From positions 62,001 through 126,000 of the forward strand of contig NZ_WFLN01000008.1 in NCBI RefSeq assembly GCF_009208585.1: a stretch of DNA of 64,000 nucleotides. The letters run 5' to 3'. The notes beneath the pieces are model-generated. The model was not told where the DNA came from. It was given only the letters and a program-made list of their open reading frames with translations, and did no database searches. Each line of letters opens with the position of its first letter. Positions within the stretch are counted from its first letter, which is position 1. This stretch comes from Fluviispira multicolorata (GTDB lineage Bacteria > Bdellovibrionota_B > Oligoflexia > Silvanigrellales > Silvanigrellaceae). Positions 36,797-44,375 of this stretch are shown in pieces. Both the position numbers and the translations under genes were made by a program.

Positions 36797-37681
36797 TTAA
36801 TTCATTTGTTCTTGTAGTATTCTATTCAATGTTTCAAAAATTTCTTTTTGAGCATGAATGTCAAAGCAATTCTCATCTATTTTGTTAACAGGCACTATGC
36901 CACGAATAGAAGAGATAATGCCGCATCCTGTTGCATCGGCAATATTGTTGAGGTTTAATTCTTTCCAGCTAAAATGTAAATTTGTTTTTTGTATACCTTC
37001 AATAAGTTTTGATAATGTCGTTCCTGCAAGGCAGCTTCCTTTAAAAGAAGCGGAATGAGTAACATTATTTCTGTCAAACCAAATAAAATTTGCAGATGTA
37101 GATTCGGTTATATGATTTGCATTATTATAAAATAATGCATCATCATATCCTTCTTTTCTAGCCAACTCAAGGCACATTAAATTATACAGGTAAGAACAAC
37201 TTTTGATATCAATTAAACCTTGTGCTCTTAAATCGGGAGCGCACTTTAATGCAATTCCTTTTTCATATTGAACTTTAGAAGGGCCTGCTACATTTCTACA
37301 TATAATTATTACATTTGAATTCGGTAATTGATCATTATCTTTCTTAATGGCAAGATCAAATGAATTACCTCCAGTTACAATAATTCTTAATTGGACTTTA
37401 TCAGATTCTTTCTCACTCAATTCAAGATTTTTATCCACACATTGTTGACACCAATCTTTCAAAATGCTTTCTTCTGGTAACCTAATTAATGCGCTTTCGC
37501 AGCTAATTTTCATTCTTGTATAATGATTTTTCCAAGAGACTATTAAATTTGATTTAACAAGAATAGTTTCAAAAATAGCATGACCAAATAAAAAACCTCT
37601 ATCGGAAATAGGAATTTTTGCTTCTTCGAGTGGGAATATTATTCCGTTAATACATGAGACACCACTGTAGTTTTTTGTCAT
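36797..37681 (-). CDS. Aminotransferase class IV (branched-chain/4-amino-4-deoxychorismate lyase family)
   Basis: 294 residues, PLP enzyme of fold type IV. Visible are ISDRGFLFGHAIFETI near the N terminus, the PLP Lys in LIDIKSCSYLYNLM, ITESTSANF, and a GTTLSKLIEGI segment. The family includes IlvE, PabC and D-amino-acid aminotransferase; the short size and FETI start make PabC- or Daat-like activity as likely as IlvE. ATG 37681 has AAAGGA upstream; the open frame extends nine codons further without an SD. It is the first protein gene downstream of 6S RNA. Confidence 0.8.
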   Translation of the reverse strand: MTKNYSGVSCINGIIFPLEEAKIPISDRGFLFGHAIFETILVKSNLIVSWKNHYTRMKISCESALIRLPEESILKDWCQQCVDKNLELSEKESDKVQLRIIVTGGNSFDLAIKKDNDQLPNSNVIIICRNVAGPSKVQYEKGIALKCAPDLRAQGLIDIKSCSYLYNLMCLELARKEGYDDALFYNNANHITESTSANFIWFDRNNVTHSASFKGSCLAGTTLSKLIEGIQKTNLHFSWKELNLNNIADATGCGIISSIRGIVPVNKIDENCFDIHAQKEIFETLNRILQEQMN

Positions 37682-37821
37682 AATAAAATCCTTTGTATTC
37701 GTTCTCAAGTGTAAAAGAAAGCTTAATTAAAGCTAAATAGTTATTTTTGAAATACTAAGAAAACTCTAGGTAAATAATCAATATGATTTAATTTTAAAAG
37801 CAATTTGGAATTAAATAAGGA

Positions 37822-38003
37822 AAGAACACCCTGGGCAGTCATGAAATAGGAGAAACCCACTCTTTAAAAGTGGATGCCTCTGAAATTCCTTTTAGGCTTC
37901 CCTCGATCGTACAAGCCGGAGGGCGTGCTCACCAAGAATTTTTCAGCTTCCTGTTACGTTATTTGTAGGTTCTACCACATTGATACAAGAGCTACCCAGA
38001 GCT
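37822..38003 (-). ncRNA. ssrS: 6S RNA
   Basis: Minus-strand RNA of about 180 nt. The ends pair perfectly: 37992-38001 with 37829-37838 gives a 10-base closing stem with G-U pairs. The apical hairpin closes by CCCTC 37900-37904 with GAGGG 37919-37923, and on the minus strand TTGGTGAGCACGC precedes it and AAGCCTAAAA follows it, both resembling E. coli 6S (GGTGAGCATGC, AAGCCTTAAAA). A small CCACT/AGTGG hairpin lies in the 3' side of the bubble, as usual. 6S RNA mimics an open promoter and sequesters sigma70 RNA polymerase in stationary phase. Ends are approximate. In many proteobacteria ygfA follows; here a class IV aminotransferase gene does. Confidence 0.85.
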
Positions 38004-38009
38004 AGGAGT

Positions 38010-38038
38010 ATTATGCGCACTATTTCTTAGACCGTCAA
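38010..38038 (-). promoter_or_regulatory. Sigma70 promoter of 6S RNA
   Basis: On the minus strand TTGACG (38038-38033), 17 bases, then CATAAT (38015-38010), placing the start near 38003, which is just before the closing stem. This supports the 5' end of the 6S RNA. Confidence 0.75.
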
Positions 38039-38174
38039 GTATGAAAACTAAAATGCAGCCTTAGTGTTTGAAATTTCTTTAAGTGTATTATTTTTCTACA
38101 AAGTGAATAAAGATTTAACAGTTTTATTCCGAAGTGACAATGCTCTTCAAAAACTGATGCTTTAGGAGGTGTAT

Positions 38175-39749
38175 GTGTTAGAAGAGAGCAATATCAGTTT
38201 TGAAGATTTTGAGAAATTAAATATAATTAATAAACTTCGGCAAATTATTGGAAGTTGGTGGAATATCCAACTTAATTTTACAGATGAAAAAGGGATATTA
38301 AAAGGAGTTCCGCAAGGAAAATTTTTTAATGCAAAAAACCCTGTTTGTAAATTAATTACTGAAAGCGATAAAACTTTCCCAGATTGTGTAGACATTGCCA
38401 CAAAAACAACTATTGAATCCGAAGAAGCAGAGGCCTATTTACTTTCAACATGCCATGCAGGCTTTAGCACAATGTCTTTGCCCTTAAAATTAGGAAAAAA
38501 ATATTTGGGTTGTATTTTTGCGGATGGGTTTTTAATCGAAGAAACTGTAGATGAACAAAAGGATAGATTGCGAACATACTTACGGAAATCATTTGCACAA
38601 AATGCAACTCATTTAGAGGAATACATTGCAAATTTACCTGTTTTATCTTTGAAAGAAGTTGGATATTTAAAAGAGCTTTTAGAAGTTGTACTTGATGAAA
38701 TATTGAATTTAAGAAAAACAATATCTGATAATACAGAAAGTTTTCATGCATTATCTAATAATTTAAAAAACCAATGGACCTATGAAAATATTGTCGGAAA
38801 AAGTCTAGCAATGCAAAGTGTGTTTAAATTATTAAATAAAATTAGTGACAGTGAGGCAACTATTTTAATAACAGGAGAAAATGGTACTGGAAAAGAAGGA
38901 ATAGCAAAATCAATTCATGTAAACTCTAAAAGAAGTAATGCTAATTTTATTGTACAAAATTGTGGAGCAATAAATGATAATTTGCTAGAAACAGAGTTAT
39001 TTGGTCATGTAAAAGGAGCTTTTACCAATGCAATAAAAGATAAAAAAGGGCTTTTTGAGCTTGCAGATAAAGGAACTTTATTCTTAGATGAAATTGGTGA
39101 TACTTCTCCTTCTATGCAAGTAAAGCTTCTGCGTGTTTTACAGGAAGGATCATTTATTTCAGTAGGTGGAAGTGAACAAAAGAAGGTTGATGTTAGAATA
39201 CTAGCAGCAACGAATAGAAATTTAGAGCAGATGGTAAAGGAAGGCTCATTTCGTGAAGATTTATATTATCGATTGAATGTAATTAATGTTAAGCTTCCTT
39301 CTCTAAGAGAAAGAAAAGATGATATACCTATCTTAATAGCAAGATTTTTATCTGATTATGCAAAACAAAATAATATTAAAATGAAAAAGATAAGTTCATC
39401 TTGTATTTATAAAATGGAAAAATATGAATGGCCTGGAAATGTACGTGAGTTACAAAATGAGGTTGAACGTCTCTGTGTTTTATCTGGAGATGAACAAGAT
39501 ATTCAAGATGATCTTCTTTCTGATAGAATTTATGGTATTCAGGGCAAAGAAGAAATATTTAAAACTATTAATACGAATGGTTCATTAAAAGATGCAGTTG
39601 AAAATCTAGAAAAAACAATGATATTATCATATTTAGAAAATGAAAACTGGAATAAAAGTAGAGCAGCTAAAAAACTTGGAATAAGTCGGGCAAGTCTAAT
39701 AATGAAATGTGAAAAATATAATTTTAAGCGAGTTAATAAAGAAAATTAA
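38175..39749 (+). CDS. Sigma54-type transcription activator with PocR sensory domain
   Basis: 524 residues. Residues 1-165 resemble the PocR ligand-binding domain, with Cys residues in CKLI, PDCVD and STCHAGF. An AAA+ domain follows: Walker A GENGTGKE (234-241), GAFTNA (281-286) in place of the usual GAFTGA, Walker B TLFLDEIGD, and a sensor region RLNVINVKLPSLRERKDD. The C terminus is a Fis-type helix-turn-helix (NWNKSRAAKKLGISRASLIMKCEKY). GTG 38175 is chosen because AGGAGG at 38164-38169 lies five bases before it; an earlier GTG at 38169 lies within the SD. Target promoters are not obvious nearby. Tail-to-tail with the next gene, overlapping by four bases. Confidence 0.85.
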   Translation: MLEESNISFEDFEKLNIINKLRQIIGSWWNIQLNFTDEKGILKGVPQGKFFNAKNPVCKLITESDKTFPDCVDIATKTTIESEEAEAYLLSTCHAGFSTMSLPLKLGKKYLGCIFADGFLIEETVDEQKDRLRTYLRKSFAQNATHLEEYIANLPVLSLKEVGYLKELLEVVLDEILNLRKTISDNTESFHALSNNLKNQWTYENIVGKSLAMQSVFKLLNKISDSEATILITGENGTGKEGIAKSIHVNSKRSNANFIVQNCGAINDNLLETELFGHVKGAFTNAIKDKKGLFELADKGTLFLDEIGDTSPSMQVKLLRVLQEGSFISVGGSEQKKVDVRILAATNRNLEQMVKEGSFREDLYYRLNVINVKLPSLRERKDDIPILIARFLSDYAKQNNIKMKKISSSCIYKMEKYEWPGNVRELQNEVERLCVLSGDEQDIQDDLLSDRIYGIQGKEEIFKTINTNGSLKDAVENLEKTMILSYLENENWNKSRAAKKLGISRASLIMKCEKYNFKRVNKEN

Positions 39750-40408
39750 ATATCACATAGATATAATTTATTATCTCGAATAGCTTTCAAAGATTTTTCT
39801 TCATTTTGGTTTAATAAAAATCTATTTTTATTTTTAATTTCATAATTATAAGCTTCTCTTTCTGCTAAATATGTTCCATAATTATTATATTCAATCTTAT
39901 GTTCATATTTAAATAAATAATTACGTATATTAATTAACACTTGATATAAAAAATTTATAAATTCAATTTTTATGAATGACTGTTTACCATGTACTTCAAC
40001 TTCATGGGCCAATGTTGATCCTAGTAATCCCCAGCTTTCAAATGCACTGTCTCCAATATAAACTAATCTTTTTTCAGAAAAAACTTTACCTAAAGTAAGT
40101 CCTCTATATTCTAATGTAGGATCGTATATCGGGTGTATCACATTTTTATTTTTATCAATAGAGAATAATGCCATTGCTAACTTAATACTTTGATTATTCT
40201 TTAAAGGTGATTTATTTTCAAATAGAACTGGAACTTTTATTAAATTTTTTTGAATATGACTATATTTTTCTTTTTCAGTAAAATTTACTGTAAGGCAATA
40301 AAACATGCATGATAAAAATAGCGTAATTGGCATAAATCTAAAAAAAATAAAAATAATTTTTGATAGATTATTTATAAATAATTTCATTGTTAAAATTTTG
40401 ATTGCCAT
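39746..40408 (-). CDS. Membrane-anchored protein with an HExxxH motif
   Basis: 220 residues, no family recognised. A hydrophobic N-terminal segment (about 18-42) suggests a membrane anchor or signal peptide. The middle contains STLAHEVEVHGKQS, in which His-Glu and a second His (HExxxH) could bind a metal, and downstream YNNYGTYLAEREAYNYE is Tyr/Glu-rich as in some peptidase-like exported proteins. ATG 40408 has AAGGAG ten bases upstream; the frame continues further up through an ATG that lies inside that SD. The stop overlaps the sigma54 activator's end by four bases. Confidence 0.55.
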   Translation of the reverse strand: MAIKILTMKLFINNLSKIIFIFFRFMPITLFLSCMFYCLTVNFTEKEKYSHIQKNLIKVPVLFENKSPLKNNQSIKLAMALFSIDKNKNVIHPIYDPTLEYRGLTLGKVFSEKRLVYIGDSAFESWGLLGSTLAHEVEVHGKQSFIKIEFINFLYQVLINIRNYLFKYEHKIEYNNYGTYLAEREAYNYEIKNKNRFLLNQNEEKSLKAIRDNKLYLCDI

Positions 40409-40531
40409 TGGGTGATTAATCTCCTTCATATTTTTGTAAGAAAGAACTATGCCAATCAATACTTTTTAAGTTTTTTATTCTAAATATTTAGTGTTTACAG
40501 ATGCTTAATAATCTGTGGAAAACCTTAGGTG

Positions 40532-40590
40532 TTTGATTAATATACACTTTAATAATTTAGTGTAAAAAATTTATACACTAATTAATCAAA
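40532..40590 (+). promoter_or_regulatory. Nested inverted repeats just upstream of the exported PEGA-like gene
   Basis: Outer arms TTTGATTAAT (40532-40541) and ATTAATCAAA (40581-40590) are perfectly complementary. Inside, TAGTGTA (40558-40564) can pair with TACACTA (40574-40580), or its AGTGTA with the upstream TACACT (40543-40548). The second half-site thus has two mutually exclusive partners. This looks like a multi-site operator or an RNA switch, 20 bases before the ATG at 40611. A further ACAGAT/ATCTGT hairpin is at 40497-40516. Confidence 0.5.
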
Positions 40591-40610
40591 ATTTAAGGCA
40601 AGTATAACCA

Positions 40611-41951
40611 ATGAATATTAAATATATTATTAAATTGTGTGCATTTTTTATTTCACTTTTTTTAGTAAGTAAAATTTTTTCATTGGAAAGAAAAGAATTA
40701 ATATTATTGACTAAAAACATTATCAATCTTTATGAGGAAAGTGAAAACCGCACTTTAAGTAAGAGCGAAACGCTTAAAATAGAACAAGATTTTTATGATA
40801 TTAAAGAGATTGTTCAGAACGACTTAAAAAGCGGAAATAAAAGTGTTTCAATTGATATATATTTATTTTTGAATGGACTTATAAACAATGATATTTCATC
40901 TTTACAGTCGCTCATTATATCTAATAATATTGAATATTTTCCAAAAGATTTAGCACAGCTCATCTCATATAAAGTAGCAAAAAAATTATCGTTTGCTTTA
41001 AAGGAAAATAAAGTTTCACATAAAACAAAAATCAATATAATTAAAAATTCAAATCAAAATAAATGTCATGTCTATTTGAATGGTGTCTTTTTAGGAAATA
41101 ACTTAACTCTTTCAATTCCTGCTGGTATACCTTTTTATTTAAGTTTATTTTGCCAAAATGATAAATTCGAAGTCAAATATATTAAATCCTTTGAAACACA
41201 GTCTAAATTGAATGTTTATTTTGATAATATTAAAAAAATAGAATACTCACTTATAGAAATAAGAAGGAGTATTCCAAACTCACAAAAAAATAAACTCAAT
41301 TCTATTAATGAATGTGAAAAAAAAATGGAAAACTCAGATGAAAGTAATATTTCAAATTTTGAAAAATTAATTATTAATGAACACTGTAAAGTTGATGAAC
41401 AGAAAACACAGATTAAAAGTATAAATAAAAATTTCTCATTCGGCAGTGGTGTGGCAATTAATAAAGATTTTGGATATATTCATAAAATAGGGGCAAAGCA
41501 ATTTAATTTTCCAACGGGTATTTTTATAACATCAACTTCTTTTATTAAGTTTAATGAGTTTTTATTGACTTTTGACATAGCTAAGTTACGTATATCAGAA
41601 CTAAAGCCTTTCATTATTGCGCATGCTAAAGATAGCAATTTTAACCAAAAATATGCTGAGCGCAAAAGTCAAACCTTTTATATTAGGCCAGCAATTGGTT
41701 TTGAAAAGTCACTTATTCAATTAACTGATAATTCTTCTTTATATTGGAATTTTCTAGTAAATTATGCAAAAATATTTTCTAACCAAAATTCAATAAGGGC
41801 GCAAGGGGTTGGTATTCAATCGGCCATTGGAACATCTTATAAATTTACAGAAAATTTTATCTGGGATATAAATTTTGGAGGTTCATACACATTTGGTTCT
41901 TTATCAGGTTTTCAATTAAATACGACTGCTCATTTATCTTTCCAATTTTAA
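40611..41951 (+). CDS. Exported protein with PEGA-like segment and barrel-like C terminus
   Basis: 446 residues. Signal peptide (LCAFFISLFLVSKIFS, to about residue 24). A helical region (30-140) is followed by NKCHVYLNGVFLGNNLTLSIPAG, which resembles a PEGA domain, then a linker, and a C-terminal third of alternating beta-strands ending FQF (GGSYTFGSLSGFQLNTTAHLSFQF), as in outer-membrane proteins. Probably an outer-membrane or surface protein; no specific family is recognised. AAGG SD. Complex inverted repeats lie directly upstream, so it is probably regulated. Confidence 0.6.
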   Translation: MNIKYIIKLCAFFISLFLVSKIFSLERKELILLTKNIINLYEESENRTLSKSETLKIEQDFYDIKEIVQNDLKSGNKSVSIDIYLFLNGLINNDISSLQSLIISNNIEYFPKDLAQLISYKVAKKLSFALKENKVSHKTKINIIKNSNQNKCHVYLNGVFLGNNLTLSIPAGIPFYLSLFCQNDKFEVKYIKSFETQSKLNVYFDNIKKIEYSLIEIRRSIPNSQKNKLNSINECEKKMENSDESNISNFEKLIINEHCKVDEQKTQIKSINKNFSFGSGVAINKDFGYIHKIGAKQFNFPTGIFITSTSFIKFNEFLLTFDIAKLRISELKPFIIAHAKDSNFNQKYAERKSQTFYIRPAIGFEKSLIQLTDNSSLYWNFLVNYAKIFSNQNSIRAQGVGIQSAIGTSYKFTENFIWDINFGGSYTFGSLSGFQLNTTAHLSFQF

Positions 41952-41984
41952 ATTCTTTCCTATTACGTAAAATTTTAAAATTTC

Positions 41985-42013
41985 TTGACAACTCAATTGC
42001 CTAAATCTAATTA
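41985..42013 (+). promoter_or_regulatory. Promoter of tRNA-Leu
   Basis: TTGACA at 41985-41990, a 17-base spacer and TAATTA at 42008-42013, 11 bases before the mature tRNA 5' end. Confidence 0.7.
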
Positions 42014-42024
42014 TTAAATCATAT

Positions 42025-42111
42025 GCGGAGGTGGCGGAATTGGTAGACGCGCTCGTTTCAGGTGCGAGTGATCGAAAGATCTTTGGAGTTCGAGTCTCCT
42101 CCTCCGCACCA
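42025..42111 (+). tRNA. tRNA-Leu (anticodon CAG)
   Basis: 87 bases including encoded CCA. Acceptor arms GCGGAGG and CCTCCGC pair fully. The anticodon loop TTCAGGT between stems CTCGT and GCGAG gives anticodon CAG. The long variable arm (GATCGAAAGATC) and the GTTCGAGTC T-loop are typical of bacterial class II tRNA-Leu. It reads CUG codons. Confidence 0.95.
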
Positions 42112-42240
42112 TTTTGCTTTAAAATTTTTCTTTCATCTTTTCTTTCCCTATTTGCATAAATTTTTTAATGTGCCAGTTTCTAGGAATGAGCCGGTTCATT
42201 AGCGAATTCGTCTGTTTTCTTTTTAATTGAGGTAAAATCA

Positions 42241-42957
42241 ATGTCACTTCGTTCACAAGGTCGTAGCGCTTCACAACCTAGACCACTCAAGATAACTCCA
42301 AAGTTTTTAAAAAATCCAATGGGTTCTGTACTTGTCGAGTATGGTGAAACCCGTGTTTTGTGCACTGCAAGCGTAGAAGACTCCGTTCCAAATTGGATGC
42401 GTGGAACACGTGGGCAAGGTTGGGTAACAGCAGAATATTCTTTGCTTCCTGCCTCTACACATGATCGTACTCGTCGTGAGCGTCAACATCTTTCTGGACG
42501 TACTCAAGAAATTCAAAGACTCATAGGTCGCTCTTTGCGCTCCATAGTTGATATGAAACTTCTTGGTGAACGCACCATAATTGTTGACTGTGATGTTTTG
42601 CAAGCCGATGGTGGGACTCGTACAGCCGCAATTACAGGTGGATATGTTGCATTAAAGCTTGCAATAGAAGCCCTTATTAAACAAAATAAAATCAAAACAA
42701 ATCCCTTACGTGATGCAGTTGCTGCAGTGTCAGTCGGAATTTTAGAAGAACAAGTTTATGTCGATCTTGATTATCATGAAGATCAAAAAGCTGATGTTGA
42801 TTTGAATGTTGTAATGACGGCAAGCGGACAACTTCTTGAAGTGCAAGGGACTGCTGAAAAGCGTCCTTTTAATCGTGAACAATTGAACAAGATGCTTGAT
42901 CTTGCTTCAGATGCTTTAAAAGAAGCATTTGATGAACAGAATGCTGCTTTTGCTTGA
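42241..42957 (+). CDS. rph: Ribonuclease PH
   Basis: 238-residue phosphorolytic 3'-5' exoribonuclease that trims tRNA 3' ends, usually a hexamer. Signature sequence: GSVLVEYGETRVLCTASVE, GWVTAEYSLLPAST, the RTRRE basic loop that contacts tRNA, LIGRSLR, and DCDVLQADGGTRTAAITGG, then DLDYHEDQKADVDLNVV. GAGG SD. It sits just after a tRNA gene and is followed after ten bases by pfkA, forming a likely operon. Confidence 0.95.
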   Translation: MSLRSQGRSASQPRPLKITPKFLKNPMGSVLVEYGETRVLCTASVEDSVPNWMRGTRGQGWVTAEYSLLPASTHDRTRRERQHLSGRTQEIQRLIGRSLRSIVDMKLLGERTIIVDCDVLQADGGTRTAAITGGYVALKLAIEALIKQNKIKTNPLRDAVAAVSVGILEEQVYVDLDYHEDQKADVDLNVVMTASGQLLEVQGTAEKRPFNREQLNKMLDLASDALKEAFDEQNAAFA

Positions 42958-42967
42958 GGTCTAATAA

Positions 42968-44335
42968 ATGGAAACCATTGAAATAAAACCAGAAATGTTC
43001 TTAATTGAAAGCCTCACACAGACTTTTGGTCAAGCAAATCAACCTTCTCCTTTAAAAACTTCTTTTCAGACAGAAAATTTTATTGAAGATGGAAAAGATA
43101 GAGTTTTGGTTGATATTTCTTTGGAAGGCCTTCTTAAAGCTTCTCGACCTGATAGTGGAAAAATTGTTTTTCAACCGCCAACTTTTGAGTTGGCGGGACC
43201 TAGAGAGAAAATATTTTGGAATCCAGAAAACACTAAAGTTGCAATCGTAACTTGTGGGGGGCTTGCTCCAGGATTAAATAATGTAATCCAAAATCTAGTA
43301 ACTTTTTTATCAGATCGCTATCGTGTAAAGAATATTTATGGCGTTCCTTACGGATATCAAGGATTTATGCACGATCCGCAAACTAAACGTTTTGCCTTTG
43401 GATGGCGTCGTTTAGATCCCTTCTCTGTTCAAAATATCGATTTTGAAGGTGGAAGTGTGCTTGGTACAGGTAGAGGACATTCAAACCATGTTGCGATCGT
43501 CGATGCCCTTATGCTGCGTGATATTAATATTTTATTTACTATTGGTGGAGATGGAACTCTCGCAGGTGCAAATGAAATCCATGAAGAAATCAAGCGTCGA
43601 AAAGTACCTATAACTTTAATTGGTATTCCAAAAACAATAGATAATGATGTTTTATGGGTTAGTAAAACATTTGGTTTTGAATCTGCTGTTGGTAAAGCTG
43701 TTGAAGCGTTACGTTGTGCGCAAACCGAAGCGCGCTCTGCTTTTCATGGTATTGGTCTTGTAAAAATAATGGGACGAAATTGTGGAGCACTGACAGCAAC
43801 GGCTGCTGTTGCAATGAATGATATTGATTTTGTACTTGTTCCTGAAGTACCTATAAAGCTTGAAGGCGAAAACGGACTTCTTGATGCTATTGTAAGAAAA
43901 GTTATTGATAAAGGATACATTACAATTGCGGTTGCAGAAGGCGCTGGACAAGATCTATTTCCGCCCTCTGAAATAGAAAAAGATGCCAGTGGCAATATCA
44001 AATTAAAAGATATTGGTAAATTTTTACAAAAGAAAATTGTCGATGAATTTAAATTGAGAAATATCGAAACAACTTTAAAATATATCGATCCAAGCTACAT
44101 GTTACGTTCTCAAACCACATCAGCGGATGACTCGGTATTTTGTGCTAAATTGGGTCAAAATGCTGTGCATGCAGCCATGGCTGGTAAAACAGGATGCATG
44201 ATAGGATATGCGCATGAACGATTCACACATGTTCCTTTAGCGTCGGTTGCCTTAAGCAAAAAACGTTTAGATACGAACGAGTCAATTTGGTTATCTGTTC
44301 TTGCTTCAACAGGGCAACCTGCAAGTTGGGAATAG
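42968..44335 (+). CDS. pfkA: ATP-dependent 6-phosphofructokinase (plant/long-type)
   Basis: 455-residue glycolytic kinase, longer than E. coli PfkA (320) because of an N-terminal extension of about 90 residues. Motifs: CGGLAPGLNNVI (nucleotide binding), YGVPYGYQGF, TIGGDGTLAGA, GIPKTIDNDV with catalytic Asp, and GRNCGALTA. Gly in GGDGT indicates ATP rather than PPi as donor, while PKTIDND (Lys instead of the Gly of E. coli) is as in plant ATP-PFKs and PPi-PFKs. Ten bases after rph. Confidence 0.88.
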   Translation: METIEIKPEMFLIESLTQTFGQANQPSPLKTSFQTENFIEDGKDRVLVDISLEGLLKASRPDSGKIVFQPPTFELAGPREKIFWNPENTKVAIVTCGGLAPGLNNVIQNLVTFLSDRYRVKNIYGVPYGYQGFMHDPQTKRFAFGWRRLDPFSVQNIDFEGGSVLGTGRGHSNHVAIVDALMLRDINILFTIGGDGTLAGANEIHEEIKRRKVPITLIGIPKTIDNDVLWVSKTFGFESAVGKAVEALRCAQTEARSAFHGIGLVKIMGRNCGALTATAAVAMNDIDFVLVPEVPIKLEGENGLLDAIVRKVIDKGYITIAVAEGAGQDLFPPSEIEKDASGNIKLKDIGKFLQKKIVDEFKLRNIETTLKYIDPSYMLRSQTTSADDSVFCAKLGQNAVHAAMAGKTGCMIGYAHERFTHVPLASVALSKKRLDTNESIWLSVLASTGQPASWE

Positions 44336-44375
44336 TTGATTAAGAGTTTTTTTAGAGCGGAGCTAATTTTGTTTA

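Noticed and set aside
38169..38171. GTG as start of the sigma54 activator
   Set aside because: It lies inside the AGGAGG SD; GTG 38175 has correct spacing.
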